A model generated the notes under the pieces. The model had not been told where the DNA came from. It did not search any database and saw only the letters and a list, made by a program, of their open reading frames with translations. A stretch of 64,000 bases of DNA, from the NCBI GenBank assembly GCA_000697355.1, contig JNEN01001227.1, positions 496,001 to 560,000 of the forward strand. Reading direction: 5' to 3'. How positions within the stretch are numbered: the first letter of the stretch is position 1; each line of letters begins with the position of its first letter. This document shows positions 23,369 through 34,218 of the stretch, one piece after another. The stretch is from Syncephalastrum monosporum B8922 (Eukaryota > Mucoromycota > Mucoromycetes > Mucorales > Syncephalastraceae). The position numbers and the translations under genes are program-made.

Positions 23369-25202
23369 ATGGTCTCTACGCCTTACTTTGCGATCCAAGA
23401 AAACACCAGCAGCTTCAACCAATACGAGATACCCACCCTCTCCACGCAGAGCATAATCAACTCCCTTCACGAATTCTTACACATTAATGTCAAGGAGTAT
23501 GATCTCATCCATCCCTCGCCAGAACGCACCACCGAGCTCTATGAAGCCATTCTGCGCCTGATCGTGCCCTGGCGCCTCAACCGCATCCAAGAAAAGTATC
23601 AGCACATTGGTCTCCGTTACGATTCACGGGTACGACTGTCCTCCTAATTGCAGATCGCTCTCCTCTCTTCTTTAACCACGGATACCATGCAGGACTTTTA
23701 TTATGACGTTACCCGGGAAATCACAGTTGCTCGAGAAATGTAGGTTCCCGTATGAATTCAACAACAGCACCGTGCTTATAGTGGTCCTTTATAACGGCGT
23801 TGTCTGCTAGGCATACTCTGTTACAAGAGATCGGATTCGATGGTGTCAGCGTGCGTGATATTTGCTCGCCGGCGCCGCATCGTCTGGCGAGGATCCTATC
23901 TACGGTTCTCAACTATAGTAGCTTCCGTGAGAGATCATGGCTAAAGGTGGAGCCTCAAGGCCGGAGACTGGTAATAGCAGATCATGCAGACTTATTCCAT
24001 GGGCATGGTTAGCTGAGACACTTTGCGTACAGGAAGAAGCAGCAGAAATCATGGTTGATCGGTACGAGCAGCAAAAGCACTATGAGGCTACCTTGAACGA
24101 AGAAAGGTATGGAGCAAGAGAACCATACGCCGAAAATACATTGAATGCATACTTATCACAGAGTGAACCTGCAAATCAACGAGCGGATGATACAAGAAAA
24201 GGAAGCACGCAACGAGACTCATATGCAAGAACTACGCGAGAAACGCAAACTGGCCGACTATTTGCAGACACATCTGAACGACCTCAAGCAACAACGATGT
24301 ACCATCAAGGATCAAGTGGTCAGTCACGGCATGCTTGGAGACAAGTTCTTCTTTCTTACCACGATACTCGTCTTTTAGCAAGAGATTATCTATCATTCAC
24401 TGACTCTCAAGGCGCATGCAGAAATTATGAACAGAACGCTCTCTAGCGACGTGGATTCGTTGAAAAATACCATTGACGAGCTGGCTCGACTGAACGAAAA
24501 TGAGCGCCTAGCGATCGCAAAGGAAGAAGATACCCTCCGCGACCTGGATGCTGTCATTGAACCATTAGCGCGCTCCATACAGGTAAGCCGCCAAGGCGCG
24601 GTCTGGGGCTCTTGGTTTACACAAATTTGCTGTAGACGCTAGAGGAGAGTCTAGAGACGTTCGATCAGCATTCGAAGCACGTGCAGGCTGTTAAGCAACT
24701 CAAGGACCAGCGTGCTGCTTCACAAAAGGCGCTCGATAAGGAGAAAGAACTGCTCCGACAGTGGCAGTCTGGATTTCAGGTAAATGCTGTAAAATGGTGG
24801 AAAAGACTTGACTGACCCGCATACACACGCCATACAGGCTTTAAAACAAACTTTTGCAGAGCATGTTAAGCAAATACAGAGTACAGAACAGTACAAGCAA
24901 GGGCATCAAGAGATGAAGCAGGCCCGAGCCGCATCCCTGGAGGAGCAAACCGAGGCCATGAAAGCAGAAGTGAACAAGATGAAAAAGAAAATGGCGAGCC
25001 TGAACACAGAGTGCGACCTGCTCCAAGCGGAGGTAATGAAACGAAAGAATCATGTCAAGCGAAAGAAGACAGGCTCATGCTCATGCGTTGTCACTAGACG
25101 ATTAAAGTGGAAGTCGAGGTTCAGCGGTTCACCGATGCCTGTGTGCTGTTGTTAGACCAAGTGTTTGCAGAATTGCAACGTCGCAACCGTCAATTTGTAT
25201 AA
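23369..25202 (+). CDS. NUF2: Kinetochore protein NUF2 (NDC80 complex)
   Basis: NDC80-complex subunit that attaches kinetochores to spindle microtubules. About nine exons; the first is 23369-23629, the last ends at TAA 25200-25202, total roughly 450 residues. The N-terminal calponin-homology region shows the NUF2 pattern: YEIPTLSTQSIINSLHEFL, HPSPERTTELYEAILRLI, and after two introns LLQEIGFDGVSVRDICSPAP with HRLARILSTVLNYSSFRE. The rest is coiled coil in several short exons (LEESLETFDQHSKHVQAVK; KAEVNKMKKKMASLNTEC). The last exon codes LLLDQVFAELQRRNRQFV. The stop lies 85 nt from the stop of alpha-tubulin on the other strand, so the transcripts probably overlap at their 3' ends (inference). 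Confidence 0.9.
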
Positions 25203-25287
25203 AAAGAAAGAGAAACAAAGACGATAATAAACAAGTGTATATAAAGCATTAGATATGCATATACAATAAGTACTTAGTATCTAGAGT

Positions 25288-26714
25288 TTAATATTCATCG
25301 ACCTCCTCCATCTCGGAGTCACCGAGGGAGTCCTGGCCGACCTCCTCATAGTCACGCTCGAGAGCAGCCAAGTCCTCACGGGCCTCGGAGAACTCGCCTT
25401 CCTCCATGCCCTCACCGACGTACCAGTGCACAAAGGCGCGCTTAGAGTACATGAGGTCGAACTTGTGGTCGAGACGGGCCCAGGCCTCGGCGATGGCGGT
25501 TGTGTTGCTCAACATACACAGGGCACGGGGCACGGTGGCGAGATCGCCGCCAGGGACGGCGGCAGGTGCACGGCAGTTGATACCGATCTTGAAGCCGGTG
25601 GGGCACCAGTCGACAAACTGGATGGTGCGTCTGGTCTTGATCTTGGCGATGGCGGCGTTGGTGTCCTTGGGGACAACGTCACCGCGGTACAAGAGACAGC
25701 AAGACATGTACTTGCCGTTGCGGGGGTCGCACTTGACCATCTGGTTGTTGGGCTCAAAGCAGGCGGAGGTGATCTCAGGAACGCTGAGCTGCTCATGGTA
25801 GGCCTTGGCAGCCGAGATGATGGGCGCATAGGTCACCAGAGGGAAATGGATGCGCGGGTAGGGCACCAGGTTGGTCTGGAACTCGTTGAGATCGACGTTG
25901 AGCGAGCCATCGAAGCGAAGCGAAGCCGTGATGGACGACACAACCTGGGCGATCAGGCGGTTCAGGTTGGAGTAAGTCGGGCGCTCGATGTCGAGGTTGC
26001 GACGGCAGATGTCGTAGATGGCCTCGTTGTCGACCATGAACGAGCAGTCCGAGTGCTCGAGGGTGGTGTGGGTAGTCAGGATCGAGTTGTAAGGCTCGAC
26101 GACCGAAGTAGAGACCTGCGGGGCAGGGTACACCGAGAACTCGAGCTTGGACTTCTTGCCATAGTCCATGGACAGGCGTTCCATGAGGAGGGCACCGAAG
26201 CCGGAGCCGGTACCACCGCCGAACGAGTGGAACACCAAGAAGCCCTGGAGGCCGCTGCAGTTGTCGGCCAGCTTGCGGATGCGGTCCAAGACCGAGTCAA
26301 CGAGCTCCTTGCCGACGGTATAGTGACCGCGTGCATAGTTGTTGGCAGCATCCTCCTTGCCAGTGATCAATTGCTCTAGAAAAAAACAATATGAAATGTC
26401 AGACCACACGGATACGACACGAAACTGCACTACAGCATCAGTTTTGACTTACCAGGGTGGAACAGCTGACGATAGGCACCGGTACGGACCTCGTCGACGA
26501 CGGTGGGCTCAAGGTCGACAAAGACGGTGCGAGGAACGTGCTTGCCGTGGCTTGTCTCGCTGAAGAAGGTGTCGAACGAGTTGTCCTCGGTGTTGGCTTC
26601 CTCGGGCATGCGGCCATCGGGCTGAATGCCGTGCTCGTGGCAGTAAAGCTCCCAGCAGCTGTTACCGATCTGGACACCGGCTTGACCAACGTGGACGGAA
26701 ATGACTTCTCTCAT
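25288..26714 (-). CDS. Alpha-tubulin
   Basis: Structural GTPase of microtubules. Two exons (26714-26453, 26375-25288) give 449 residues, the normal length. The N-terminus [18 protein letters not shown] carries the autoregulatory MREV/MREC-type motif; the nucleotide signature GGGTGSGFG and the catalytic glutamate region typical of alpha subunits are present. The tail [19 protein letters not shown] ends in tyrosine, the substrate position for detyrosination. The only intron falls after codon 87. The gene is GC-rich with biased third positions, as expected of a highly expressed gene, which is why long shadow frames appear on the opposite strand. Confidence 0.98.
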
Positions 26715-27089
26715 AATGATTTAGTTTGATGGGGTTGTAAAAGAGTCGACTGTGCCAGAATTAGGGTAGGACAGCAACAAAGAAACAAAAATGGTTGAAA
26801 GGGGGAAAGGGGCCCCGTGTCGCAGGCATTTTTAAACAAATAATAGGATAATTGCGACCCAAGCCTTCACCAATCAAATGCACGGACCGTTACAATTGGA
26901 TATATATGGAAACCCGCCTTGAAGCACTGCTTGCAAGAGGTGTATGTATACAGGAGGTATTGTATACAGTATGTATTGTATTGTATCCTTTTGTGGGCCT
27001 TTTTTTTTTACTCATCCATCCCTTTGAACAGCAACAGGTCCTGCGAGTCATCGTTCTCTTCTTCCCGAAGCAGTGAAAGCATACTCGAT
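26715..27089. other. Alpha-tubulin promoter and homeobox-gene 3' region
   Basis: 375 nt. The part up to 27008 is AT-rich. From 27008 to 27089 an acidic open frame continues from the homeobox gene in another phase (see findings). No separate gene seen. Confidence 0.45.
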
Positions 27090-29188
27090 TCACGCGAGGG
27101 TGGCGGCATCATTGCGTGTTGTCGTTGTTGTCTGCTGCTGCTGCTGCTGCTGCTGCTGTGACATATGCAGGCCACTGGCATTACTGCTGCCACCCCCACT
27201 GCTAGTGGGGTCCACGTTGAGAAAACGCGGATCAATGGATGGATTTTGCATCAAAAGCGATTGGATGTGCGCATCTTCTTGCGCGAGACGCTGCACCTCA
27301 GCACGCAGCGCCAGGGCAGGGCCGTCGAGATGATGCACGGGTGCGGCCGTAGCCTGCCTGTCCTGGGTGAAGTCGCGGCACTGCGTCCAGTGGTCAGGGC
27401 TGTCCTCCATGTAGAACGCAATGGACTCGGGTTGGGCAACGCTGATCTCCATGCGGGCCCATCCAAGACGTTCCAACAAGGGCTGCAGGTTGATCTGGAG
27501 GATGGCATCGAAGCTGAACTCCATCTTGAATTGCTGGTGGCCATCACGGATCCTCCAGATCATCACGCGCCGCTGGGTATCATAATAGCACACGAGGTCG
27601 TGCGGGTGCAAACTCATCCGCTTCCAATGTCCGATCTGAAGCGTTTCGACCGAGAACCGGTTCGGGACCATGACTTCGGCTTCCTCGTCAATCTGTCCTT
27701 CCATCGACATGGGCGTGCCCATGCGTTCTAATACCGCGTATGAGCATCGTGCACTCCTTTCCTAATGATGATTAACTTACCTGTATCAAGGGACATCATG
27801 CCAGAAAAGGAGCCGATCGAGGAGGAGGAGGTCATCGGAGGCGGAGGCGGAGGTGGGATGGCGGTGGTCCCAATGAGATGACCGGCGGGCCAGAAGGCTT
27901 GTTGGCCGGCGGGGGACGTATAACTCCGGCTCCGGTTGAAGGGTTGCGCAGTCGCACTTGCATCGACATTGGGGCCAGCCGCAGCTGCAGCTGCAGCCGC
28001 TGCCTGCATGAGAACCGGATCCTGGGGTGTGGCGCCCAGTGGCGGAGGTGTGGCGCTCATCTCCATCGAGCTCTGCCGTTCCAGCCGAGGCCGTGGATAC
28101 GGCCCAAGTGAGTGCGCCCGCGTGCGCGCATGGGGACTGGCAGCCCGGCCGCCGGATGCAGTCGCACTAAAACTTTGCCTCATTGGGTTCGTAGGCGACA
28201 TGGGAGATGAGGTCGATGAGGGCGGAGGCGTGATGGAGCCCCACTGCTGCTGCTGTTCGTGCGGTTGCTGTGGCCGTTCCGTGACTGACTGCATCGGCAG
28301 AGGAGGTGGTGGTGGTGGTGGAGGGAGAGACATGCCAGTAGCAGAAGTGCCTGCGGAGGGCGGGGGCGGGGGCGCTGACCAGGCAAGTTGGCTGTGGCTG
28401 CCCTGACGCTGTTGCTGCTGATTGTAATAATAGTAATAATAATAATAATACAGATCCGGGTTCGTTGTCACTGCGCCTCCAGGCGATATCTGTTGATAAT
28501 GATAGGCTGCCGCCTGACATGCAGCTGCAGCAGCTGAAGCAGCATAGTATTGCATACGCACGGTTTCATCGTGGAGGAGGGACGACCGTTTGGCGAGATT
28601 CTTGACTTTGGCGCGACGGTTCTGGAACCAGATCTGTATCGACCGTTCCGACATGCCCAGATCCCGAGACAGAATCTCCCGTATCTTTGCGTTCGGTGAC
28701 GGGTTCACGCTAAACGTCTTTTCGAGGATTGCCAGTTGCTCGGGTGTTGCACGTGTACGTTTTCGTGGCGTTCCATCACCTTGTTGCTGTTGCTGCTGCT
28801 GTTGCTGTTGCGCTGCGGGCGTTTCTGATAGGGGATCGGACTTGGAGGCGGGCGGATCACCCGCGGCAAATGAGGCAGACGTGTGTTGCTGTTGCTGTTG
28901 CTGTTGTTGCTGCTGTTGCTGTTGATCTTGTTGTTGGATAGAGGCAGCGGTAAAGGAATCGGATGCAGGGGAGACATAGGTTGAAGGAAGTTGGGGAAAT
29001 GATGATGGTTGTTGATACAGATGCGAATGAACGTAGGAGTCGATAGCAGTAGGGTGACTGTTAGTAGGATATACGTCCCCATGGCTAGTGGGAGAAACAG
29101 CAGTAGCCATGCCGGCATGGGTCGTGCTGTGTGGACTAGATGAAGGAATGGATTGGGATCCAAAAGGATGCTGTGGATGCTGGTTCAT
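27090..29188 (-). CDS. Homeobox transcription factor, PHO2/Hoy1-like
   Basis: DNA-binding regulator. Two exons (29188-27781, 27727-27090) give 681 residues in this reading. The homeodomain lies near residues 139-198: RKRTRATPEQLAILEKTF, then helix 3 SIQIWFQNRRAKVK, a form typical of fungal Pho2-type proteins. The protein is dominated by low complexity: two poly-Gln tracts before the homeodomain, a poly-Tyr run (nine residues), several poly-Pro runs and a poly-Ala run. The second exon holds a conserved-looking domain (VETLQIGHWKRMSLHPHDLVC ... QFKMEFSFDAILQINLQ) that accompanies this homeodomain type in fungi. The C-terminus after the last poly-Gln is uncertain because a second frame there looks more like protein (see findings). 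Targets are unknown. Confidence 0.88.
28783..28925. repeat. Poly-glutamine-coding triplet tracts
   Basis: Two CAA/CAG tracts, seen on the plus strand as TTG/CTG triplets near 28783-28812 and 28883-28925, in the first exon of the homeobox gene. A shorter CAG tract lies at 27131-27160 in the second exon. Confidence 0.9.
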
Positions 29189-32100
29189 AATATGAAAAAT
29201 GAATGGAATAATTTCAAATCAAATGATAATGTTGCTACAGCCAGGCATTCACAGAATGCAGTAGCAATGAAGATGGGTAAAAAAAAAAAAGAGAGAGAGA
29301 GAGAAGGAGAGAAAGAATGGGTGAGAAGAGAGACGGTGGGGAAGGTTCTCTGTAAAAAAAAGAAATGCAATAAAAGAGAAGGGTGTCGCACAGGGCGGCG
29401 TAATAAACAGAAAATGCGAAGGATCGCCTTTTAATTGACAGTTGCCCTGTAAAGATCAGAGTTGCTTTTTTTTTTTCCAATGGATGGGGGTCCGAGTTTT
29501 GGGCATGTGTTGCAAAAAAGGTCCGATCTGGTTTTTTATTATTCTTATTTTGGCGTTGCAAAAAGTCTAGATAGAGTGTAGAGAGGCGATCAGACATCGA
29601 CATTGCCGATTATCAAGGCCACGCACACATAATGAGAAACACAAGCGCGCGGAGCAAACATTTTACTTTTTCCGTCGATTGGGTAAGGCAAAAAAAAACC
29701 AGAAATGCGTATCATTTCCATGTATCAGTAGCAGTGACGATCATTTTCCGAGCTCCTTGAACTTGATGGGTCACGCGGCGCAAATGTTTGCATTCACTTC
29801 GCATTTCCATAGCCGGTAGGGCAAGGTATGTCTCAGATTCATATCGACCCTTGCTGTTACCTTAGAGCGCGCGAATGCGCGCGGACGGGACAAATGACTG
29901 AGCGGATTCAAATCACCGCGCGCGCCACCCAACGGAACCTTACCTTGCCCTTCTGTCTTCATCATTTTATCATCGCCCCGCCTTTGTTCCACACACTGCC
30001 CACCCTCCCTTCCTTAGACACGCGTGCTAAACTCTATTTGAACATGGCTGACATATGTCGCCAAGGTGGCCTGATGTTCTCTTAGCCTCTCAGCGCTTGG
30101 ATCGCTCCCCCTGGGTCGGACTTGCCCTCGGTCTGGACGCTTCGACCCTTTCTACCCCAATACCGCGTCCTTAATTTTTTTATTCCGCTGACGCAACCCG
30201 CTCCATTAATATTGTACATCAAAACATCGTCTTTATCTTTCTAAATAAATTTTGCATGGTGCCCTGTTTAATATTACGCAAGCAATTTTAATATGAACAT
30301 ATAGGAATGGCTAGTCAAATAGCAGCATACGTGTCTATACCATCATATCTTCTTCCTTCGAAGATCTTGTCTTTCATAAAACCTTCTCGCGTTCCACATT
30401 TCATAGCTCAGGATGTGGGAAATAAAAATTCTTCACCAGGTCTCGCTCTATTTGTTGTAACTATCTCCTTACCCCGCCCCCCTCTTGCACAACATTGCCT
30501 CTTGTAACGCACGCGCTTCGCGAGGTGGGGCAGAAAAATTGTAATAGAGCACTTTACTGTAATTATGGGAAGAAACTCATAAATGCGGTGCTTATGTGAG
30601 ATAACATGCATGAAACCGACGATAAACATGGTTTCATAATCTCCGTTCCGCCTGTGTGCAACTCGTGCTGCATATTCAGTAGTAAGAGCACGGGACTCCC
30701 TGCGCCTTAGCTGGCGGTAGAAAGGCAAACAAGTGGACTAAATACTGGGTGCGCGCGCATACAAAAGCACCACGCATATTCTTGTTCCCTGGGCGGTATC
30801 ACAAAAAAAAAACGTGGCGGCCCGAATTCGGCTGTATCCAGAAAGGCAAGAGCACGGCCCCTGATAAAAACGAGTGAAAAAAAAAAAAGAGGGTTCCAGG
30901 CCATTCAAACTTTCTCACCATCACTAAAGGAAAAATAGGAACTTTGATGTCGGTGCCTATTTTCATATTTCATAAGCAAATTAAAGCATAGTTCGCCGAC
31001 AGCTACGCGGTCAAAACTTATGTGCTGCAGTAACATATTGCACGTTGCACGACCATTCAATATGAAAAAGAAGGTTGTTGCTTCGACCGCACCAACAAAT
31101 TTATGATAATTATATGAACTTTAGCGCGCGTGGTACAGCTTTCAATGAATTTCATCCGCAAAACCCAACCCCCGTCATTGCCGCTTTCCCCGCGGCAATT
31201 CAGTCTTAACCCATTAGACACCATTTGTGTGTTAGTTTATCGCAGATAACCAGGCATTGGACACACGAACTACGCAAAGGCGCCATATCCATCCTTTTTT
31301 TTTTCTCGTCTTTGCCAGATGGATTGGAGGAAAAGACAAATTAAGTATGACTGGATAACAACAATGACACGCCTGTGACAGGCTCGCGTCATCCAATATA
31401 ACAAAGTTTGATTTTAGGACTGCGTGTCCATCAAGATGATAGCGCTCGCCCCGCTCTTATTGACGATGCCTACTTTCGTGTAGCCACACCCATCAGTATA
31501 CGTGTCGCGGGTGCGTGGGAGGAGAGTATGATCCATCGTGGTACCTGAAAACCAAGATCACGGTTGGCCGGCCGGTCTATCGTTGATTCAATTAGTAAGA
31601 GCAATGGTGATCAACAGCAAGATCTCCATTATTGGGTCGCCTTCAATTTGGCATCTTTTATTTGCGTCTTATCATGTGCACGCGTCATTCGTAATGAAAA
31701 CTTGGTACGTCTGCACGAAAATGGGATATGGATGGACCCCTGCCGTTGGCGCCATCGCTACACAAGATGCAAAAGGCTTCAGGGTACGTTAGCCAATTAA
31801 TAAGCACATATTGGTCTGTGTTAGCTGAGCTTTAGGACGTGCCCTAGTCGAATTGAGTTGGAACGAATGTTCATATTAATGCAAACGCGGATATATATTG
31901 TTTACAATGTCGGTTTTAGTGGGTGCCATCATGATCTGAAAAAAAAAACATGATGGTGCCATTGCATTAGACTTTTTCATTGGTAGGGTGTGACAGTAGT
32001 CGTGAAAATATATTCATATGCAATTGAGCGAGATAGACCGAAAAAAAAAAAAAAGGTTAGCCAAATGAGTAAATTCATGGATATTATAACTTCTCTGCGA

Positions 32101-34218
32101 GGAAGGTATATGATGAATTATACTGCTGTGTCGTATTTCTTTATCATAGCATACCTGATCATTGAATCGAAGAGCATAAAAACACTCGGCCGGTTAATTA
32201 TTCCGCTGGCTCTGTATGTCCTCTCATGACGGAAAGATACACCTGTCACTTGGCGACGTCTTTTTCTCGTCACTGTGGCAGCGCCACTTGACTTGAAACA
32301 GCTTTTAGAGTGGTCCATATCTCTCCTTTATAAGGAGTGATTGTTTATCCTAACAAGGGTATCGCATACACATGCAGATCTGCGCTCTATGGAATTACGA
32401 CTGAAATGGTGCTTACTTGGGACGGTCTACAACACATCGCTTTGAACGCAATAAAAATATCTGCCACATTTCCTGATACTATGGATGTAAACGTTGAGTA
32501 AATGGCAATCACTCATCTGCAAGTGTACCTAGAAGATTGTATATGTACAAGAAAGAAAAAGACACAAGCTGGAGGACTTTTCAATAGAACTCAGACAATC
32601 CATAAATGCGGTGGATTCAAAGATATGAGCCAACACAAACATTGACAGTGTGACTCTGCCTTGGAGATACTGGATATTATCTCAGACGAAACATGCACAG
32701 AAGATAATTACAGTACTGTAGTAGTGCGAACAGGATATAGCAGGGCTCCTCTAGGAAAGGCAATCCTCTATATAAGACAATCATGCAAAACATAAATATT
32801 CATCAGAAACAGGCATTTCCTTGCCGTCCCCATGAGAGTACCTTGAATGTACCCATGGGCCCTGGTCCTACAAAAACAGAAAGAGGGAATGACTATTCTA
32901 TCGCGTGGCCAGAATTTATATGATTAGAACGTGCCTCTTTGACAGATTGTCATTCCCACGATGCTGCATAGCGCACCACTATGGTGTGTGTGTGAGCACG
33001 AGATTGTAAGCTCTAGCATCGTGACCCCATTGAACGTATTTAAAAGAAGCTGTCTCATCTCCGTTTGGCTCTATCCGAATGAAAAATTAGCAGTACCATT
33101 CTTTGAAAATAATTAGCTCTCTAGGAGCACGTATAGCGCGCTACCGGTTTTTCTATCGGGTGAATGATATATAAGGATCCGCTCTGCCTAAGGTTGAAAA
33201 TTTAACACATGAGACAAACATATACACAATCGCATCCAGTTCTATGAACAAAAGCAAGATGAGATGTCTATGATAGAAACAAGCTAGGGTCGCTGATGAA
33301 AATATTTACCATACTACGTCAAGGTCTGTGTACACAGCCCAAGGGACAATAATTACTCTAACCGGGTACCCTGTCCCGAGCCGCACTAGACGGACGAAAT
33401 TCAATGCACCACCTGTCCTGACCTGCGTGTGGGCGTCGCTTGCCCGCGCGCCAGAAGAAAAAAATATTGTCACCAGACATTGTTTTGAGTTGGGTGGTGT
33501 GAAAAAATAGCAAGTTTACGCGTTTGTGTCAACCTGTTTGAGAACAACACACACATATACACACACAAAATTTTTGTGTCGGCACCTCGTCTGCGTCATG
33601 TTTGTAGCAGGTAAGAGGATGATATAAAGAGAAGAAATAGAATACTGATACCTTTTGAGAAGGGCAGCACTGGTTCTTTTAGTTCGTGTGCGGCATAAAA
33701 TGCATAAGGACACCGACGAGTCGTCTGTCCTTTTATTATGCTCGTCAGAACGCGAATGAGGTCATGTGCATGAAGCCAACCGTGTGAGGGCCTTGCAGCA
33801 GTGGGAAAAAAAAATAAATAGTACAGATTTACACGACTCTTCGCTGTTTGACAAGCCTGTCGCGACAGTCGCTGGCCACGTTCGCCTATGAACGGCGCAA
33901 AAGGGACAAATGATGGAGCGAAGAAAGGGCCACCTAGATGAGAAGCTACTTTTTATGCACATTAAGGTAGACACAATGAAATGCCGCACGGCCTCCCGCA
34001 GCACTTGAAAAAAGTGGCGAGTTTTTTAAGGCGGGTGGGAAGTAACACAGAGGCCGCTTCCCAAATTGGAGTGGAAGTGAGGTGTGGTGATGTTGCGTAT
34101 CCTGTATAAAAGTATAAGAGACAACCCTTTGGGCTCACGCACCTCTCTTTCACTACTTCCTTTTCCCTCAGCAACTCGTCTTTCTGTTTTCAAATATACA
34201 GTACAGCAGTGTGTCAAG
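29189..34218. other. Five-kilobase gene-poor region
   Basis: Stretch between the homeobox start and EF2. It should contain the homeobox promoter (29189 onward, with a GA-rich run at 29290-29310) and the EF2 promoter at the right end. In between are a palindromic GCGCGC-rich segment at 29865-29935, a coding-like GC island at 31415-31800 (see findings), an A-run at 32041-32054 and an AC-rich stretch at 33545-33567. No intact gene, tRNA or transposase was recognised. Confidence 0.45.
34105..34112 (+). promoter_or_regulatory. TATA box of EF2
   Basis: TATAAAAG, 107 nt before the EF2 start codon, followed by a CT-rich leader (34141-34185) as usual for translation-machinery genes. Confidence 0.6.

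Noticed and set aside
25426..26379. 317-codon frame on the plus strand opposite alpha-tubulin
   Set aside because: Antisense shadow caused by the strong GC-rich codon bias of the tubulin gene.
29771..29992. 73-codon minus-strand frame in a GCGCGC-rich stretch
   Set aside because: Starts only at a GTG and the palindromic GC composition explains the openness; too weak to call.
33540..33570. AC-rich repeat near 33.55 kb
   Set aside because: Short, imperfect microsatellite with no feature around it.
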